Assembly: GCF_000300815.1 (NCBI RefSeq)
Contig: NZ_AMRX01000003.1
Coordinates: forward strand, 515,229 to 579,228
Length of the DNA: 64,000 nucleotides
Origin: Gayadomonas joobiniege G7
GTDB taxonomy: Bacteria > Pseudomonadota > Gammaproteobacteria > Enterobacterales > Alteromonadaceae
Direction: 5' to 3'
Shown here: one piece after another, positions 20,155-28,981 of the stretch
Numbering within the stretch: the stretch's first letter is position 1
How the letters are laid out: each line of letters opens with the position of its first letter
The notes under the pieces: model-generated
What the model was told of the DNA's origin: nothing
Database searches by the model: none
Seen by the model: only the letters and a program-made list of their open reading frames with translations
Translations under genes and position numbers: made by a program

Positions 20155-21252
20155 ATGAGCGCTTCTTATTTAAGTCAAATACCCGCTGACATAGCGTCAC
20201 TGGATGACTATAAAAAATATGCTAAAAAAAACTTATCAGAGCAGGCTTGGGCCTATATTGCTGGTGCCTCTGCCGACGAAGTAACGCTACGAGACAATGC
20301 CACGGCTTATCAAAAAATAAAATTATTAAATCGTGTGTTAAGTGATGTCCGGCAAGGGAATACAGCCATTGAGTTGTTTGGCAGCCGACTCGCTCATCCT
20401 ATCATTACCGCCCCGATTGCCTATCAAAAATTAGCCCATCCCGATGGTGAACTGGCAACGGCAATGGCCGCTCAAGCGCAAGACGGCATGTTTGTATTAA
20501 GTACCTTGGCCAGTATTCGGCTTGAAGAGGTGGCTGAAAAAACCTCAGGGCCGCGATGGTTTCAGCTTTATTTTCAAAAAGACAGAGCACAAACATTAGA
20601 ACTCGTTCAACGTGCCGAAGCAAACGGCTATAGCGCCATTATGGTGACCGTTGATTCACCGATTAATGGGTTGCGCAACCGTGAACAGCGCTGCCAGTTT
20701 CAATTGCCAGCTGATGTCAGTGCGGTGAATTGTCCCGACGCTTTAAAAACCCCAAATATCGGGCAAGGCGACAGTATGGTGTTTCAGGGCTTTATGGCTC
20801 AGGCCCCTAGCTGGCAGGATATTCAATGGTTAAAAGATAGCACCAGATTGCCTGTTATCATTAAAGGCATTATTAATCCAATTGATGCGAATTTAGCACA
20901 GGATGCAGGTGCCGACGGGTTAGTAATATCTAATCATGGTGGACGCACCTTAGATACCTTACCAACGCCAGTAGATGTGTTGCCTGAAATCTATCGTAAT
21001 ACAAGAGGTCGAATTCCGCTCATTGTTGATAGTGGCATTCGCCGTGGCACCGATGTGTTTAAAGCCCTTGCGCTGGGTGCGTCTGCAGTTATGATTGGAC
21101 GGCCTATCATGTTTGCATTGGCGACAGCGGGTCCTCTGGGTGTTGCCCACGTGATTCGTTTATTAAGGGATGAGCTAGAGTTGACAATGGCTTTGTGTGG
21201 GTGTGAAAATCTTGATCACATAGATGACGATTGTTTGTGGCAAAATAAATGA
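20155..21252 (+). CDS. FMN-dependent alpha-hydroxy-acid oxidase/dehydrogenase (LldD/lactate-oxidase-like)
   Basis: The 365 aa protein oxidises an L-2-hydroxy acid such as L-lactate or glycolate to the keto acid using FMN in a TIM barrel. Family motifs are present: APIAYQKLAHPDGE near residues 86-99 (FMN site), VTVDSPINGLRNRE, IIKGI with the FMN-binding Lys, and the catalytic SNHGGRTLD with His 261 and Arg 264. The soluble length lacks a membrane-insertion segment, so it looks closer to lactate or glycolate oxidases than to membrane LldD. It stands alone between divergent lacZ-type and convergent piuC genes. The exact acid is not known. Confidence 0.88.
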   Translation: MSASYLSQIPADIASLDDYKKYAKKNLSEQAWAYIAGASADEVTLRDNATAYQKIKLLNRVLSDVRQGNTAIELFGSRLAHPIITAPIAYQKLAHPDGELATAMAAQAQDGMFVLSTLASIRLEEVAEKTSGPRWFQLYFQKDRAQTLELVQRAEANGYSAIMVTVDSPINGLRNREQRCQFQLPADVSAVNCPDALKTPNIGQGDSMVFQGFMAQAPSWQDIQWLKDSTRLPVIIKGIINPIDANLAQDAGADGLVISNHGGRTLDTLPTPVDVLPEIYRNTRGRIPLIVDSGIRRGTDVFKALALGASAVMIGRPIMFALATAGPLGVAHVIRLLRDELELTMALCGCENLDHIDDDCLWQNK

Positions 21253-21264
21253 AACCGGCAGGGA

Positions 21265-21945
21265 TCAAGTGTCTGACCACTGCCTTAATAAGTTGTGATA
21301 AACCCCAGATAAACGGGCAAGTTCAGGTTGTTGATTGTTTTGGGTGGTTAATGCCTGAATACTTTTATCTAAGTCATATAAAATCCGTCTTTGTTCATCG
21401 CTGCGCACCAGGCTTTGAAGCCAGAAAAATGACGCCAGTCTTTGACCTTTTGTGACAGGGGTGACTTTATGGAGGCTACTGCCTGGGTAGAGCACCATAT
21501 CACCTGCGGCAAATTTGATTTTTTGCTCGCCAAAAGTGTCTTGAATAATAAGTTCTCCACCTTGATATTCGTCTGGTTCAGATAAAAACAGGGTCATAGA
21601 CACATCGGTTCGTATTTTTACCGCAGCGCCAGTAACCCGCCGCACCGCGTTGTCGATGTGAAAACCAAACTCCCCACCGCCTTGGTAACAGTTAAACATC
21701 GGCGGAAATATTTTATTGGGTAGGGCGGCCGCAACTATTTCTTGATTTTGGCTCAGACGTGCCAAAATAAAATCACCGAGCTGACGCGCTAACTGAGAGT
21801 CTTCTGCTAGCTGGAGATTATTTTTAGCTGATTTAGCAATATGTCCAGCGGTTTGTGCACCATCTATCCATTCGGCTTGTTGCAATAAACGGCGAAATTC
21901 TGCGACTTCGGCTTTGCTGATAAATTTTTCAATCTTAATTAACAT
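21265..21945 (-). CDS. piuC: PKHD-type Fe(II)/2-oxoglutarate hydroxylase PiuC/YbiX
   Basis: The 226 aa protein is a prolyl-4-hydroxylase-like dioxygenase with H96-x-D98 in FGFHIDN, the distal His 159 in SSLHKV and Arg 169 for 2-oxoglutarate. QGGELI and YPGSSLHKVTPVTKGQR are hallmarks of YbiX/PiuC. In many proteobacteria this gene lies next to a catecholate siderophore receptor (fiu/piuA), as here; its substrate is not established. It is transcribed in the same direction as the receptor, but a strong terminator lies between them, so it probably has its own promoter or depends on readthrough. Confidence 0.92.
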   Translation of the reverse strand: MLIKIEKFISKAEVAEFRRLLQQAEWIDGAQTAGHIAKSAKNNLQLAEDSQLARQLGDFILARLSQNQEIVAAALPNKIFPPMFNCYQGGGEFGFHIDNAVRRVTGAAVKIRTDVSMTLFLSEPDEYQGGELIIQDTFGEQKIKFAAGDMVLYPGSSLHKVTPVTKGQRLASFFWLQSLVRSDEQRRILYDLDKSIQALTTQNNQQPELARLSGVYHNLLRQWSDT

Positions 21946-21968
21946 GTCGAGCGATCCGGTTGGCGACT

Positions 21969-21998
21969 AAAAAAGCCGGGGTTAACACCCGGCTTTTT
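21969..21998. terminator. Intrinsic terminator between fiu-like receptor and piuC
   Basis: GCCGGG (21975-21980) and CCCGGC (21988-21993), extended by six A and five T into an 11-base-pair stem with a T run on both strands. It terminates the minus-strand receptor transcript before piuC. Confidence 0.85.
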
Positions 21999-22022
21999 AG
22001 CTTAACTTAAGCGAGTTTGTTT

Positions 22023-24284
22023 TTAAAAGTCGTATTTAGCAAAGATCGAGAAGTTTTGTGGATCTCCAGGACGAAAGTGACCTTTGGCACTGTAGTCAGT
22101 GACATACTCTTCATCGGTTAAATTATCTATGTTCACTTGCACCTTTAATTGCTCATTCACTTGGTAAGAGGCCATTAAAAATGCCGTGGTATATGAATCA
22201 ACAGTGAAATAAGCATAATTTTGACGCCAATAGGTTTCACCTGAATTATAGTTTAAACCACCACCGACATTGAGTTTGTCTTGCAGGCCGGTATAAGAGA
22301 GCCATAAGCTGGCCGTGTCTTCTGGTGCTGCTTGCAAGCCGTCGCCGATATCGTCAGGATCTGAAGATTGAGATATTTCTGTGTCTAAATTCACGTAGTT
22401 AGCGGAGATAGATAAGCTATCAGTGAGCTGACCGATAGCGCCTAGCTCAAAACCACTGGCTTTTTGCTCACCACTGGTACCATAAATGGTCTGTGTGGTG
22501 CCTTCTGAAACTTCAATGTCGTATGAGTCGGTAACATCTTTGGTGGTACTAAAAATAGCCGCGGTTAATAACAAGCGCTGATCCATTAACTCCCATTTAG
22601 TTCCTAGCTCAATTGTGGTTGCATTCTCTGGCTCAATTGCGTTTTCTTCAGCGGTAGTCGACAGGGCTAAGCTGGTTCCCGGAGGTTGCTGGGCATCACT
22701 GTAACTTAAATAAATATTGCCATTGTCGTTGATTAAGTAACTGACTGCTGCACCATAGCTAAAATAACCGTCGTCTGCTTTCAGACCGGTCACTAAGCCG
22801 GTACGGCGACCATAACTATCCCCAGTGATCTCGTAGTCGTCATAACGTGCATTGACATCAATTTGCCATTGCTGACCTATTTTTATGGTGTCAAAGGCAT
22901 AAATACCAAAAGTTGTCGCATCTCCTATTGTGTCTGCTCCATTGCGGCTTAAACCACCGCGCACAGATATTTGGTTATTTAAGTTAAAGGGATCTAACGT
23001 TGGGTTATCTAACTCATTGCCGTTTGAATCAAAATAGCTATAGTTGGCATCAACACCAAAGCTGGTTTTTTCTTCATTAGCATATTCAACACCCACGACT
23101 AAATCATGGCTGATGTTGTTGTTTTCAAAACTAAATAGAGCATCAAGTTGAGTAACAAAAAGATCCGTTTTTTGGTCAAGTGCCTGCAGGCGTGTCGCAT
23201 TTAACAAACCCGATTCATCTCGAATTAAAACATCATTATCATCATAGACTTCAGATCCCCACCAAGGTCGGCCTAGCACTGACTGTTTATCATTGCTACC
23301 ATAACGAGTTTGGCTTCGTAAGCTAACGGTGTCATTTATTTGATGGTTGATAGTGAAAGTGACCATTTGCGTGCTGACTTCTTCAAAGTCACGCCCTTTC
23401 ACACTAAAATACTGATCCCAATAGCTTGAATTAATTGGCCCTTCAGATTCGCCGGTGGCATTTGCTGCGGCTTCGGTTAAAAAGGGTAAACCCATAACCG
23501 GCGTATTGTCTTGCTCCATTAAAAAAACGTCTAGGGTGATATCAGTTTGCTGGTTGACTTGGTGCAATGCAGAAAAACCTAAACCTAAGGTCTGGTAGTT
23601 TTCTTCGCCATTGTCAAAAGTATCGCCGCCGTCGGTTGCTAATAAATTAATACGCGCGGCAGTCGACTCGGTTAGTTGATGGTTTACATCGGCGGTTGCG
23701 CGCAAAGTGCCAAATGAATCCGCTTGACCTGAAACAGATGCAAAGTCATCCAAACGGGCACGTTTGGTACTTAAATTTAGACTACCACCGCCAGTAGAGC
23801 GCCCGTCTAAGCTACTGCTGCTGCCTTTTATAACTTCTACTTGCTCGTAGTTGAATAAATCCCGGCTATACCCTGCAATATCGCGCATGCCATCAATGTA
23901 AATATTAGATGCGGCATCAAAACCTCGAATTGATACTTTATCACTGGCAGAAACAACACCACCGCCACCTTCACCACCGCCAAAGGTAGACACACCTGCA
24001 ACGTTGCGTAACGCGTCATTTAAACTAGTAACACCCTGGTCTTCTAAAATTTGTGAAGACAGCACATTGACAGTTCTTGGTGTATTCGCAACCGGTTGTG
24101 TCAATTTAATGTTAGCACTACGCTCAATTTTATAGCTTTCTTCTTCGTTAACCGCTTTGGCTTCGGTGACAGCAAGTTCAGCGACTTCAGCGGAAGCCAT
24201 AAAAGGAATACAAAAAGCGACGGTAACGGCAAGTTGGTTTTTATTAAAAATGTTTTTGTGTGTTTTATGCATGTGAATATCCAT
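22023..24284 (-). CDS. TonB-dependent catecholate siderophore receptor (Fiu/PiuA-like)
   Basis: The 753 aa protein is a 22-stranded outer-membrane receptor for ferric siderophores. It has a signal peptide (ending about ASA-E), a plug domain with TPRTVNVLSSQILEDQG, VSIRGFDAASNIYIDGMRD and the YEQVEVIKGSSSSLDGRS motif, then a barrel ending in a terminal Phe (FAKYDF). The plug and the PiuC neighbour point to Fiu/PiuA, which take up iron bound to catechols and catecholate breakdown products. A partial Fur-box-like element lies 28-48 bases upstream of the start. Codon 5 is also ATG (24272) and could be the true start. Confidence 0.93.
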   Translation of the reverse strand: MDIHMHKTHKNIFNKNQLAVTVAFCIPFMASAEVAELAVTEAKAVNEEESYKIERSANIKLTQPVANTPRTVNVLSSQILEDQGVTSLNDALRNVAGVSTFGGGEGGGGVVSASDKVSIRGFDAASNIYIDGMRDIAGYSRDLFNYEQVEVIKGSSSSLDGRSTGGGSLNLSTKRARLDDFASVSGQADSFGTLRATADVNHQLTESTAARINLLATDGGDTFDNGEENYQTLGLGFSALHQVNQQTDITLDVFLMEQDNTPVMGLPFLTEAAANATGESEGPINSSYWDQYFSVKGRDFEEVSTQMVTFTINHQINDTVSLRSQTRYGSNDKQSVLGRPWWGSEVYDDNDVLIRDESGLLNATRLQALDQKTDLFVTQLDALFSFENNNISHDLVVGVEYANEEKTSFGVDANYSYFDSNGNELDNPTLDPFNLNNQISVRGGLSRNGADTIGDATTFGIYAFDTIKIGQQWQIDVNARYDDYEITGDSYGRRTGLVTGLKADDGYFSYGAAVSYLINDNGNIYLSYSDAQQPPGTSLALSTTAEENAIEPENATTIELGTKWELMDQRLLLTAAIFSTTKDVTDSYDIEVSEGTTQTIYGTSGEQKASGFELGAIGQLTDSLSISANYVNLDTEISQSSDPDDIGDGLQAAPEDTASLWLSYTGLQDKLNVGGGLNYNSGETYWRQNYAYFTVDSYTTAFLMASYQVNEQLKVQVNIDNLTDEEYVTDYSAKGHFRPGDPQNFSIFAKYDF

Positions 24285-24311
24285 TGCGTTAGATTATGAA
24301 AATACAACTGT

Positions 24312-24332
24312 AAATGATAATAAGTCGCATTA
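24312..24332. promoter_or_regulatory. Possible Fur box ahead of the siderophore receptor
   Basis: AAATGATAATAAGTCGCATTA shares the ATGATAAT core and the distal CATT with the Fur consensus; the right half is imperfect. Iron repression is expected for this gene type. Confidence 0.4.
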
Positions 24333-24499
24333 GTATATTCATCGGTTTTGCAAATGTAAAGTTTTTCACCGGTCAAAATCACAATTTTATGGTTAAAAAG
24401 GTGTTGGCAAGGGGGCGTAGGAAAATAAAAATGATATCAGATAATGCACATAAAAATAGGGCAGCTCAAAGGCCGCCCAAGATCTGAGGTGAGTGAGCG

Positions 24500-26059
24500 T
24501 TAAGGTCGTCTAGTACGTTGTTTTATTTGTTCAATGCGGGCTTGCATTTGTTCCACTCGTTGCGGGTAGTGGGCTGCAACATTACGGCGCTCAGAGGGAT
24601 CTTCGGCTAAGTTATATAATTGAGGGACTTTTTTCATGCCGCTCTCAATGCCTTTACCTCTGATCCAGCCATCGTTATTATCAGTGGGGCTGATATATTT
24701 CCACTGACCGTCGCGCAAAGATAAGGTAAAAGCTTCTTCAATAAGCTCCTGGCGACCGTTTGCATTTGCATTTAACCAAGCTGCCGATTGGTCTTGGCTA
24801 TCGATTGCTTCATCGCTGGCTAACGAAATATCTAATAGGCTGGCAACTGAGGCATATATATCAACTTGGCTCATTAAAGCGTCACTCACGCCGGCTTTAA
24901 CTTTAGCAGGGTAGTGCAAAATAGTGGGTACGCGAGTGCCTGCTTCAAAGGCGCTATATTTACCACCTCGGTAGACACCAGCAGGGGAGTGCTCACCCAG
25001 TTTTTCAACGGCTTGGTCTTCATAACCATCGTTTAAAACAGGTCCGTTGTCACTGGTAAAAATAACAATTGTATTGTCTAACACGCCTGACTTTTCTAAC
25101 TGCTTAATGACTTGGCCAGTGATATAGTCCATCTGAACGATGGCATCCCCTCGTGGACCCATGTCACTTTGGCCCTGGAATCTTGGGTGTGGCAAGCGAG
25201 GGACATGGATGTCATGAAATGAGAAAAATAAAAAAAACGGATTGTTTTTGTTTTGATCAATAAACTGATTCGCTTTGTCGGTAAAGACAGTGTAGAAGTC
25301 TTCGTCTTTCCACTCGGCTGATTTGCCGCCTTTCATCCAGCCGATACGACTAATGCCATTGACAATGGTTTTATTGTGTTGGTCATCTGCTACCTGGCGG
25401 CGCAGGTCTGGGTTTTCGTAACCGGTTGGTCGGTCGCCAATTTTTTTAGTATAGTCCACTGATAGTGGATCGTCTTTTGATAAATTGATCACTCGGTGAT
25501 TTTCCATATATACGGCTGGCACCCGATCACCTGTTGCTGGTAATAAAAAGCTGTAATCAAACCCTATTTCTAATGGGCCGGGTTTTATTTCACCATTCCA
25601 GTCGATTGGTTGCTTGCCATCACCCAAGCCTAAATGCCATTTACCCACCACAGCACTGGTATAACCTGCTTTTTTTAACATGCTCGCCATTGTAGGTTGT
25701 TCTGTACCTATTAATAAAGCCGCATCCCCTTTTAAAACATGGGCTTTTTTACGAAATGCATATTCACCGGTTAATAAAGAGTACCTAGAGGGGGTGCAAG
25801 TCGCTGCTGAGCTGTGTGCGTCGGTAAACTTGATACCGTTAGCCGCTAATTTATCAACGTTAGGGGTTTTAACTCCAACAGCGCCGTAGCTGCTTAAGTC
25901 GCCATAGCCTAGATCATCAACATAAAAGATTACAATATTTGGTTTTTCAGACGCAGAATCTTTGGCAATAACATCATTTGATTGGCTGGTACAGGCTAGA
26001 GCGAGTGCCGCTACTAAACCGCTTAACACTGCAGGTTTTAACTTTGTTGTAAAATTCAT
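24500..26059 (-). CDS. S1-family sulfatase, lipoprotein
   Basis: The 519 aa arylsulfatase-A-like enzyme carries a lipobox (ALALAC, Cys 23), so it is anchored in a membrane facing the periplasm or surface. The metal Asp pair is in YVDDLGYGD (residues 48-49). The formylglycine signature is C88-T-P-S-R followed by YSLLTGEY, and KWHLG and TSDNGP are intact. Good ribosome site AGAGG upstream of ATG 26059. It is separate from the receptor gene and from the next sulfatase by gaps and by an opposite-strand small gene. The substrate is unknown. Confidence 0.92.
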   Translation of the reverse strand: MNFTTKLKPAVLSGLVAALALACTSQSNDVIAKDSASEKPNIVIFYVDDLGYGDLSSYGAVGVKTPNVDKLAANGIKFTDAHSSAATCTPSRYSLLTGEYAFRKKAHVLKGDAALLIGTEQPTMASMLKKAGYTSAVVGKWHLGLGDGKQPIDWNGEIKPGPLEIGFDYSFLLPATGDRVPAVYMENHRVINLSKDDPLSVDYTKKIGDRPTGYENPDLRRQVADDQHNKTIVNGISRIGWMKGGKSAEWKDEDFYTVFTDKANQFIDQNKNNPFFLFFSFHDIHVPRLPHPRFQGQSDMGPRGDAIVQMDYITGQVIKQLEKSGVLDNTIVIFTSDNGPVLNDGYEDQAVEKLGEHSPAGVYRGGKYSAFEAGTRVPTILHYPAKVKAGVSDALMSQVDIYASVASLLDISLASDEAIDSQDQSAAWLNANANGRQELIEEAFTLSLRDGQWKYISPTDNNDGWIRGKGIESGMKKVPQLYNLAEDPSERRNVAAHYPQRVEQMQARIEQIKQRTRRP

Positions 26060-26227
26060 AGTGCCTCTAATCTTCTTTAATTTGTATTTGAAGTTAATTA
26101 ATTGTATATGATTAATGGAGCAAAAGAAACTTTAAAAGTTGTCATTTGATTATCCTTTTGGTTAAACCTGATAGATGTTGACTACGTACATTAAAACGTA
26201 AGTTGGCAAGTTGAAAGGAGGAATAAA

Positions 26228-26482
26228 TTGGGTAGACCATTTGCAGTTGTCGTTAGAGATTTTGGTTGGATTCATTTATCTATTGGTTTAATTGGTAATA
26301 TATTATTTTTAATTGGTAGTATTTTATTTTTGCCTCGCTTTGAACCTTACAAAACCTTTGCAACCTGGTTATTTATCAGCGGCGCTTTTTTGATGTTAAT
26401 TGGCAGTATTGGGCGACTCATTGTAGATTTGCATAAAAATCGGCGCCGTTATCGGCGCCAGTATGAAAAACAAAAAGATTAG
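26228..26482 (+). CDS. YrhK-like small membrane protein
   Basis: The 84 aa protein has two transmembrane helices: about 15-37 (WIHLSIGLIGNILFLIGSIL) and 45-65 (TWLFISGAFLMLIGSIGRLI). A basic tail ends it (KNRRRYRRQYEKQ). The HLSIGLIGN...GSILFL and TWLFI.G...MLIGS pattern matches the YrhK-like domain; function is not known. The start is TTG at 26228, backed by AAGGAGG seven bases upstream. The stop TAG interlocks with the stop of the convergent CBM6-like gene in a 4-base overlap. Confidence 0.75.
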   Translation: MGRPFAVVVRDFGWIHLSIGLIGNILFLIGSILFLPRFEPYKTFATWLFISGAFLMLIGSIGRLIVDLHKNRRRYRRQYEKQKD

Positions 26483-26970
26483 TTACCTGGGCTATTTTTA
26501 AAGGTGATTGATTGAATATTAAATAACCAGTTTTTGCCGCTGGTGAAAACTAAGGTTATTTTTTGCTGCCCCTTAATTGGCTTATTTAAGCGGCCAGAAA
26601 ATGTTTGCCAGTTATACCATTTACCGGTTTTATTTATCTTTAAATTAGCAATGATTTCGCCTTGACTATCACCAAGACGTACCTCAACTGTGCCGCCTTG
26701 AGTTGGGGTAGCCGCTGCTATTTCGATTGAATTTTTTTCTTCTCCTAGCTGAACTTGTTCAAAGGTTAAATAAGTACCGTCTTTAATATAACCTACGCTT
26801 TTTTGCTGCTTTTCAATTTTTGCTTTATTTGTATCAGTAAAACTCGTCGCGTGAACTGTGATTGGATTGTTGGGCTTAGTTGGCTCAGATGTTGACGCAC
26901 AGCCGCTGATAAAAGCGACAAAACAAACGCAGTAAATGTTGGCTTTCAATAGGCTTTTTAGTAAAAACAT
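26479..26970 (-). CDS. Lipoprotein with a single CBM6-like carbohydrate-binding module
   Basis: The 163 aa protein has a lipoprotein signal ending FISGC and then one beta-sandwich domain. It reads GYIKDGTYLTFEQVQLGEEK early, GGTVEVRLGDSQGEIIANLK in the middle and WLFNIQSITF at the end, the CBM6 pattern. No catalytic domain is attached. I chose ATG 26970 because GGAG (26977-26980 read on the minus strand) is correctly spaced; the longer frame begins with GTG at 26982. It starts 22 bases after the upstream sulfatase stop, so the two form an operon and the module may hold the sulfatase substrate at the cell surface. Confidence 0.72.
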   Translation of the reverse strand: MFLLKSLLKANIYCVCFVAFISGCASTSEPTKPNNPITVHATSFTDTNKAKIEKQQKSVGYIKDGTYLTFEQVQLGEEKNSIEIAAATPTQGGTVEVRLGDSQGEIIANLKINKTGKWYNWQTFSGRLNKPIKGQQKITLVFTSGKNWLFNIQSITFKNSPGN

Positions 26971-26992
26971 GGTTTTCTCCACTTGTTAGTTA

Positions 26993-28816
26993 TTAAAGTC
27001 TAGGTTTTATATATAGGAAATACGCACTTGATTGGCTGCCATCGGCTTCATGCATCAGACCCTCAATGGTATGAACACCTGCTGTCAGATAGGTCTCAAA
27101 GCGGACTGTTTGCTGCAAATCAGACTTGATGGTTTGCTCGCTTTGGTTTTGACCATTCAGTAACAAGCTCACCTTGTTAACTTTTAGCGTGCGAGGTTTA
27201 AAATTGTATAGGTTAAAATTGGGGTCTAAACTTGGGTTTGTCATATCTCTGCAGTAGCCTTGGTTAAAACCTAATACGGCTTCTTTTGGCCAGCGGCTGA
27301 ACTCAATTTGATAGTGGCCAGCTTTGGCAACCTCGATATGCCATAGGCCTCGCTGTTGAATGCCTGCGATCACATGAGACTGGTCGTAAATGGCGCGATC
27401 AGAGCGCCACGCTTGCGAGGTTAATTTAACCTCAAATTGTTCTAACGGGTTGATAATTGTCGGGGCCAAACGTTCACCTTGGCTAACCTCTTGCCACCAG
27501 TTTTCATAAAAAGCCAGCATCTTTTTTACTCTGTCTGGGTACTCAGACGCAATGTTTTGACGTTGCGCTGGATCTGCGTTTAAGTCATATAACTCATTGC
27601 CTACTAAACGCCAGTTAGACTGCATAACAGCGTAATCTTTGTATTTTATTAATCCGCCGTCACCCAGTGGTTTTCCAAATCGGGCTTGGTTGTGCACCAC
27701 TAATGTTCTTTGTTTAAGCTCCGGAGTGGCGTGTCCTGCGAGAACAGTTTTTAAACTTTGGCCGTCAAATTTAATTTGTTTGGGTAATGTTAAGTTAAAT
27801 AAATCGACAAAGGTTGGCAGTACATCAATATGGGCTGATAGAGTATTGCTGGTTTTATTGCCAACTATTCCCCCTTGGGGCCAATACCAGAAACTGGCTG
27901 CTCTATGACCACCTTCGTACGCTGAGGTTTTTCGCCCACGCATATTGGCGTTGTAGCCAGAGCCATTCGGATGCCCATTGGCGTCGCCTAAGTACCCTTG
28001 GGTGGTGCCATTATCTGTTAAATATAAAATCAGTGTATTTTCATCTAAACCTCGTTGTTTGAGATAACTTCTTAAATCACCAACACCTTCATCTATTGTT
28101 TCTATCATTGCAAAAAAACGCGCTTGGGTCTCAGGCAAGCCTTTATCTAAATAGGGTTTGATTCGGTCAGCTGGCACATTGAAAGGGCCGTGCGGCGTAT
28201 TTACAGCAAGATAAATAAAAAAGGGGTCTGAGGAATTTTGGTCAATAAATTTTTTAGTTTGTTCGAACCAAACATGTCCTGAATACCCTTCAACGAGTTT
28301 ATTGACACCATTATCAGAATACACATCATCAAAATAATCATTTGCCCAATAGTCGGGTACTTCACCCATTACCCCACCACCATGAATAAAAGATTTATCA
28401 AATCCTCTGTCTTGTGGTCTAAATGGATAATTATCCCCCAGATGCCATTTACCAAAAATCGCAGTGCGGTAGCCATTATGTTTGAAGATATCGGCCATGG
28501 TGGTTTCTTCTTTGTGAAGATGATTACGCCCCGCAAAAGTCAACCAAACGCCGGCGCGGGTTGCATAACGGCCTGTCATTAACGCTGCTCGGGTCGGTGA
28601 GCAAGTCGGATCAACATGAAAGTCTGTTAAACGGATACCATCTTTTGCCAGTTTATCTAAATTTGGTGTTTGCGCTGCAGGGCTACCATGGACTGAAAAG
28701 TCAGCATAGCCTTGATCATCGCTTAAGATCACTATCACATTGGGTGTTTTTGTTGCGCCTGCAGCGTGACTGACCTGTGTCAGTAAAAGGAATAAGATAA
28801 ATGATAGTATTTGCAT
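26993..28816 (-). CDS. S1-family sulfatase with C-terminal extension
   Basis: The 607 aa protein is a secreted arylsulfatase-like enzyme (signal peptide about 1-18, TQVSHA-A). The metal Asp pair is in ILSDDQGYAD, and the signature is C72-S-P-T-R with AALMTGRY. KWHLGDNYPFRPQDRGFD and LTDNGTT support the fold. After the sulfatase core (to about residue 450) comes a C-terminal beta-rich part of about 150 residues, seen in some polysaccharide sulfatases. It is cotranscribed with the CBM6-like lipoprotein downstream and divergent from a GH2 gene 165 bases away, a compact glycan-degradation set. Confidence 0.92.
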   Translation of the reverse strand: MQILSFILFLLLTQVSHAAGATKTPNVIVILSDDQGYADFSVHGSPAAQTPNLDKLAKDGIRLTDFHVDPTCSPTRAALMTGRYATRAGVWLTFAGRNHLHKEETTMADIFKHNGYRTAIFGKWHLGDNYPFRPQDRGFDKSFIHGGGVMGEVPDYWANDYFDDVYSDNGVNKLVEGYSGHVWFEQTKKFIDQNSSDPFFIYLAVNTPHGPFNVPADRIKPYLDKGLPETQARFFAMIETIDEGVGDLRSYLKQRGLDENTLILYLTDNGTTQGYLGDANGHPNGSGYNANMRGRKTSAYEGGHRAASFWYWPQGGIVGNKTSNTLSAHIDVLPTFVDLFNLTLPKQIKFDGQSLKTVLAGHATPELKQRTLVVHNQARFGKPLGDGGLIKYKDYAVMQSNWRLVGNELYDLNADPAQRQNIASEYPDRVKKMLAFYENWWQEVSQGERLAPTIINPLEQFEVKLTSQAWRSDRAIYDQSHVIAGIQQRGLWHIEVAKAGHYQIEFSRWPKEAVLGFNQGYCRDMTNPSLDPNFNLYNFKPRTLKVNKVSLLLNGQNQSEQTIKSDLQQTVRFETYLTAGVHTIEGLMHEADGSQSSAYFLYIKPRL

Positions 28817-28981
28817 TTAAATTGTCGTTAGTTTTTTGTTTACAATGAGTTTAATTTATACAAAATTGTTACCTTTAGCAAAAGAAATATTAGAAATGAT
28901 AAAAATACAGATATCAAACTGTTTACAAATTGCTCGATTTAATTAAAATTGTTGCTATATTAGATTTATTTGAGAGGTTGC

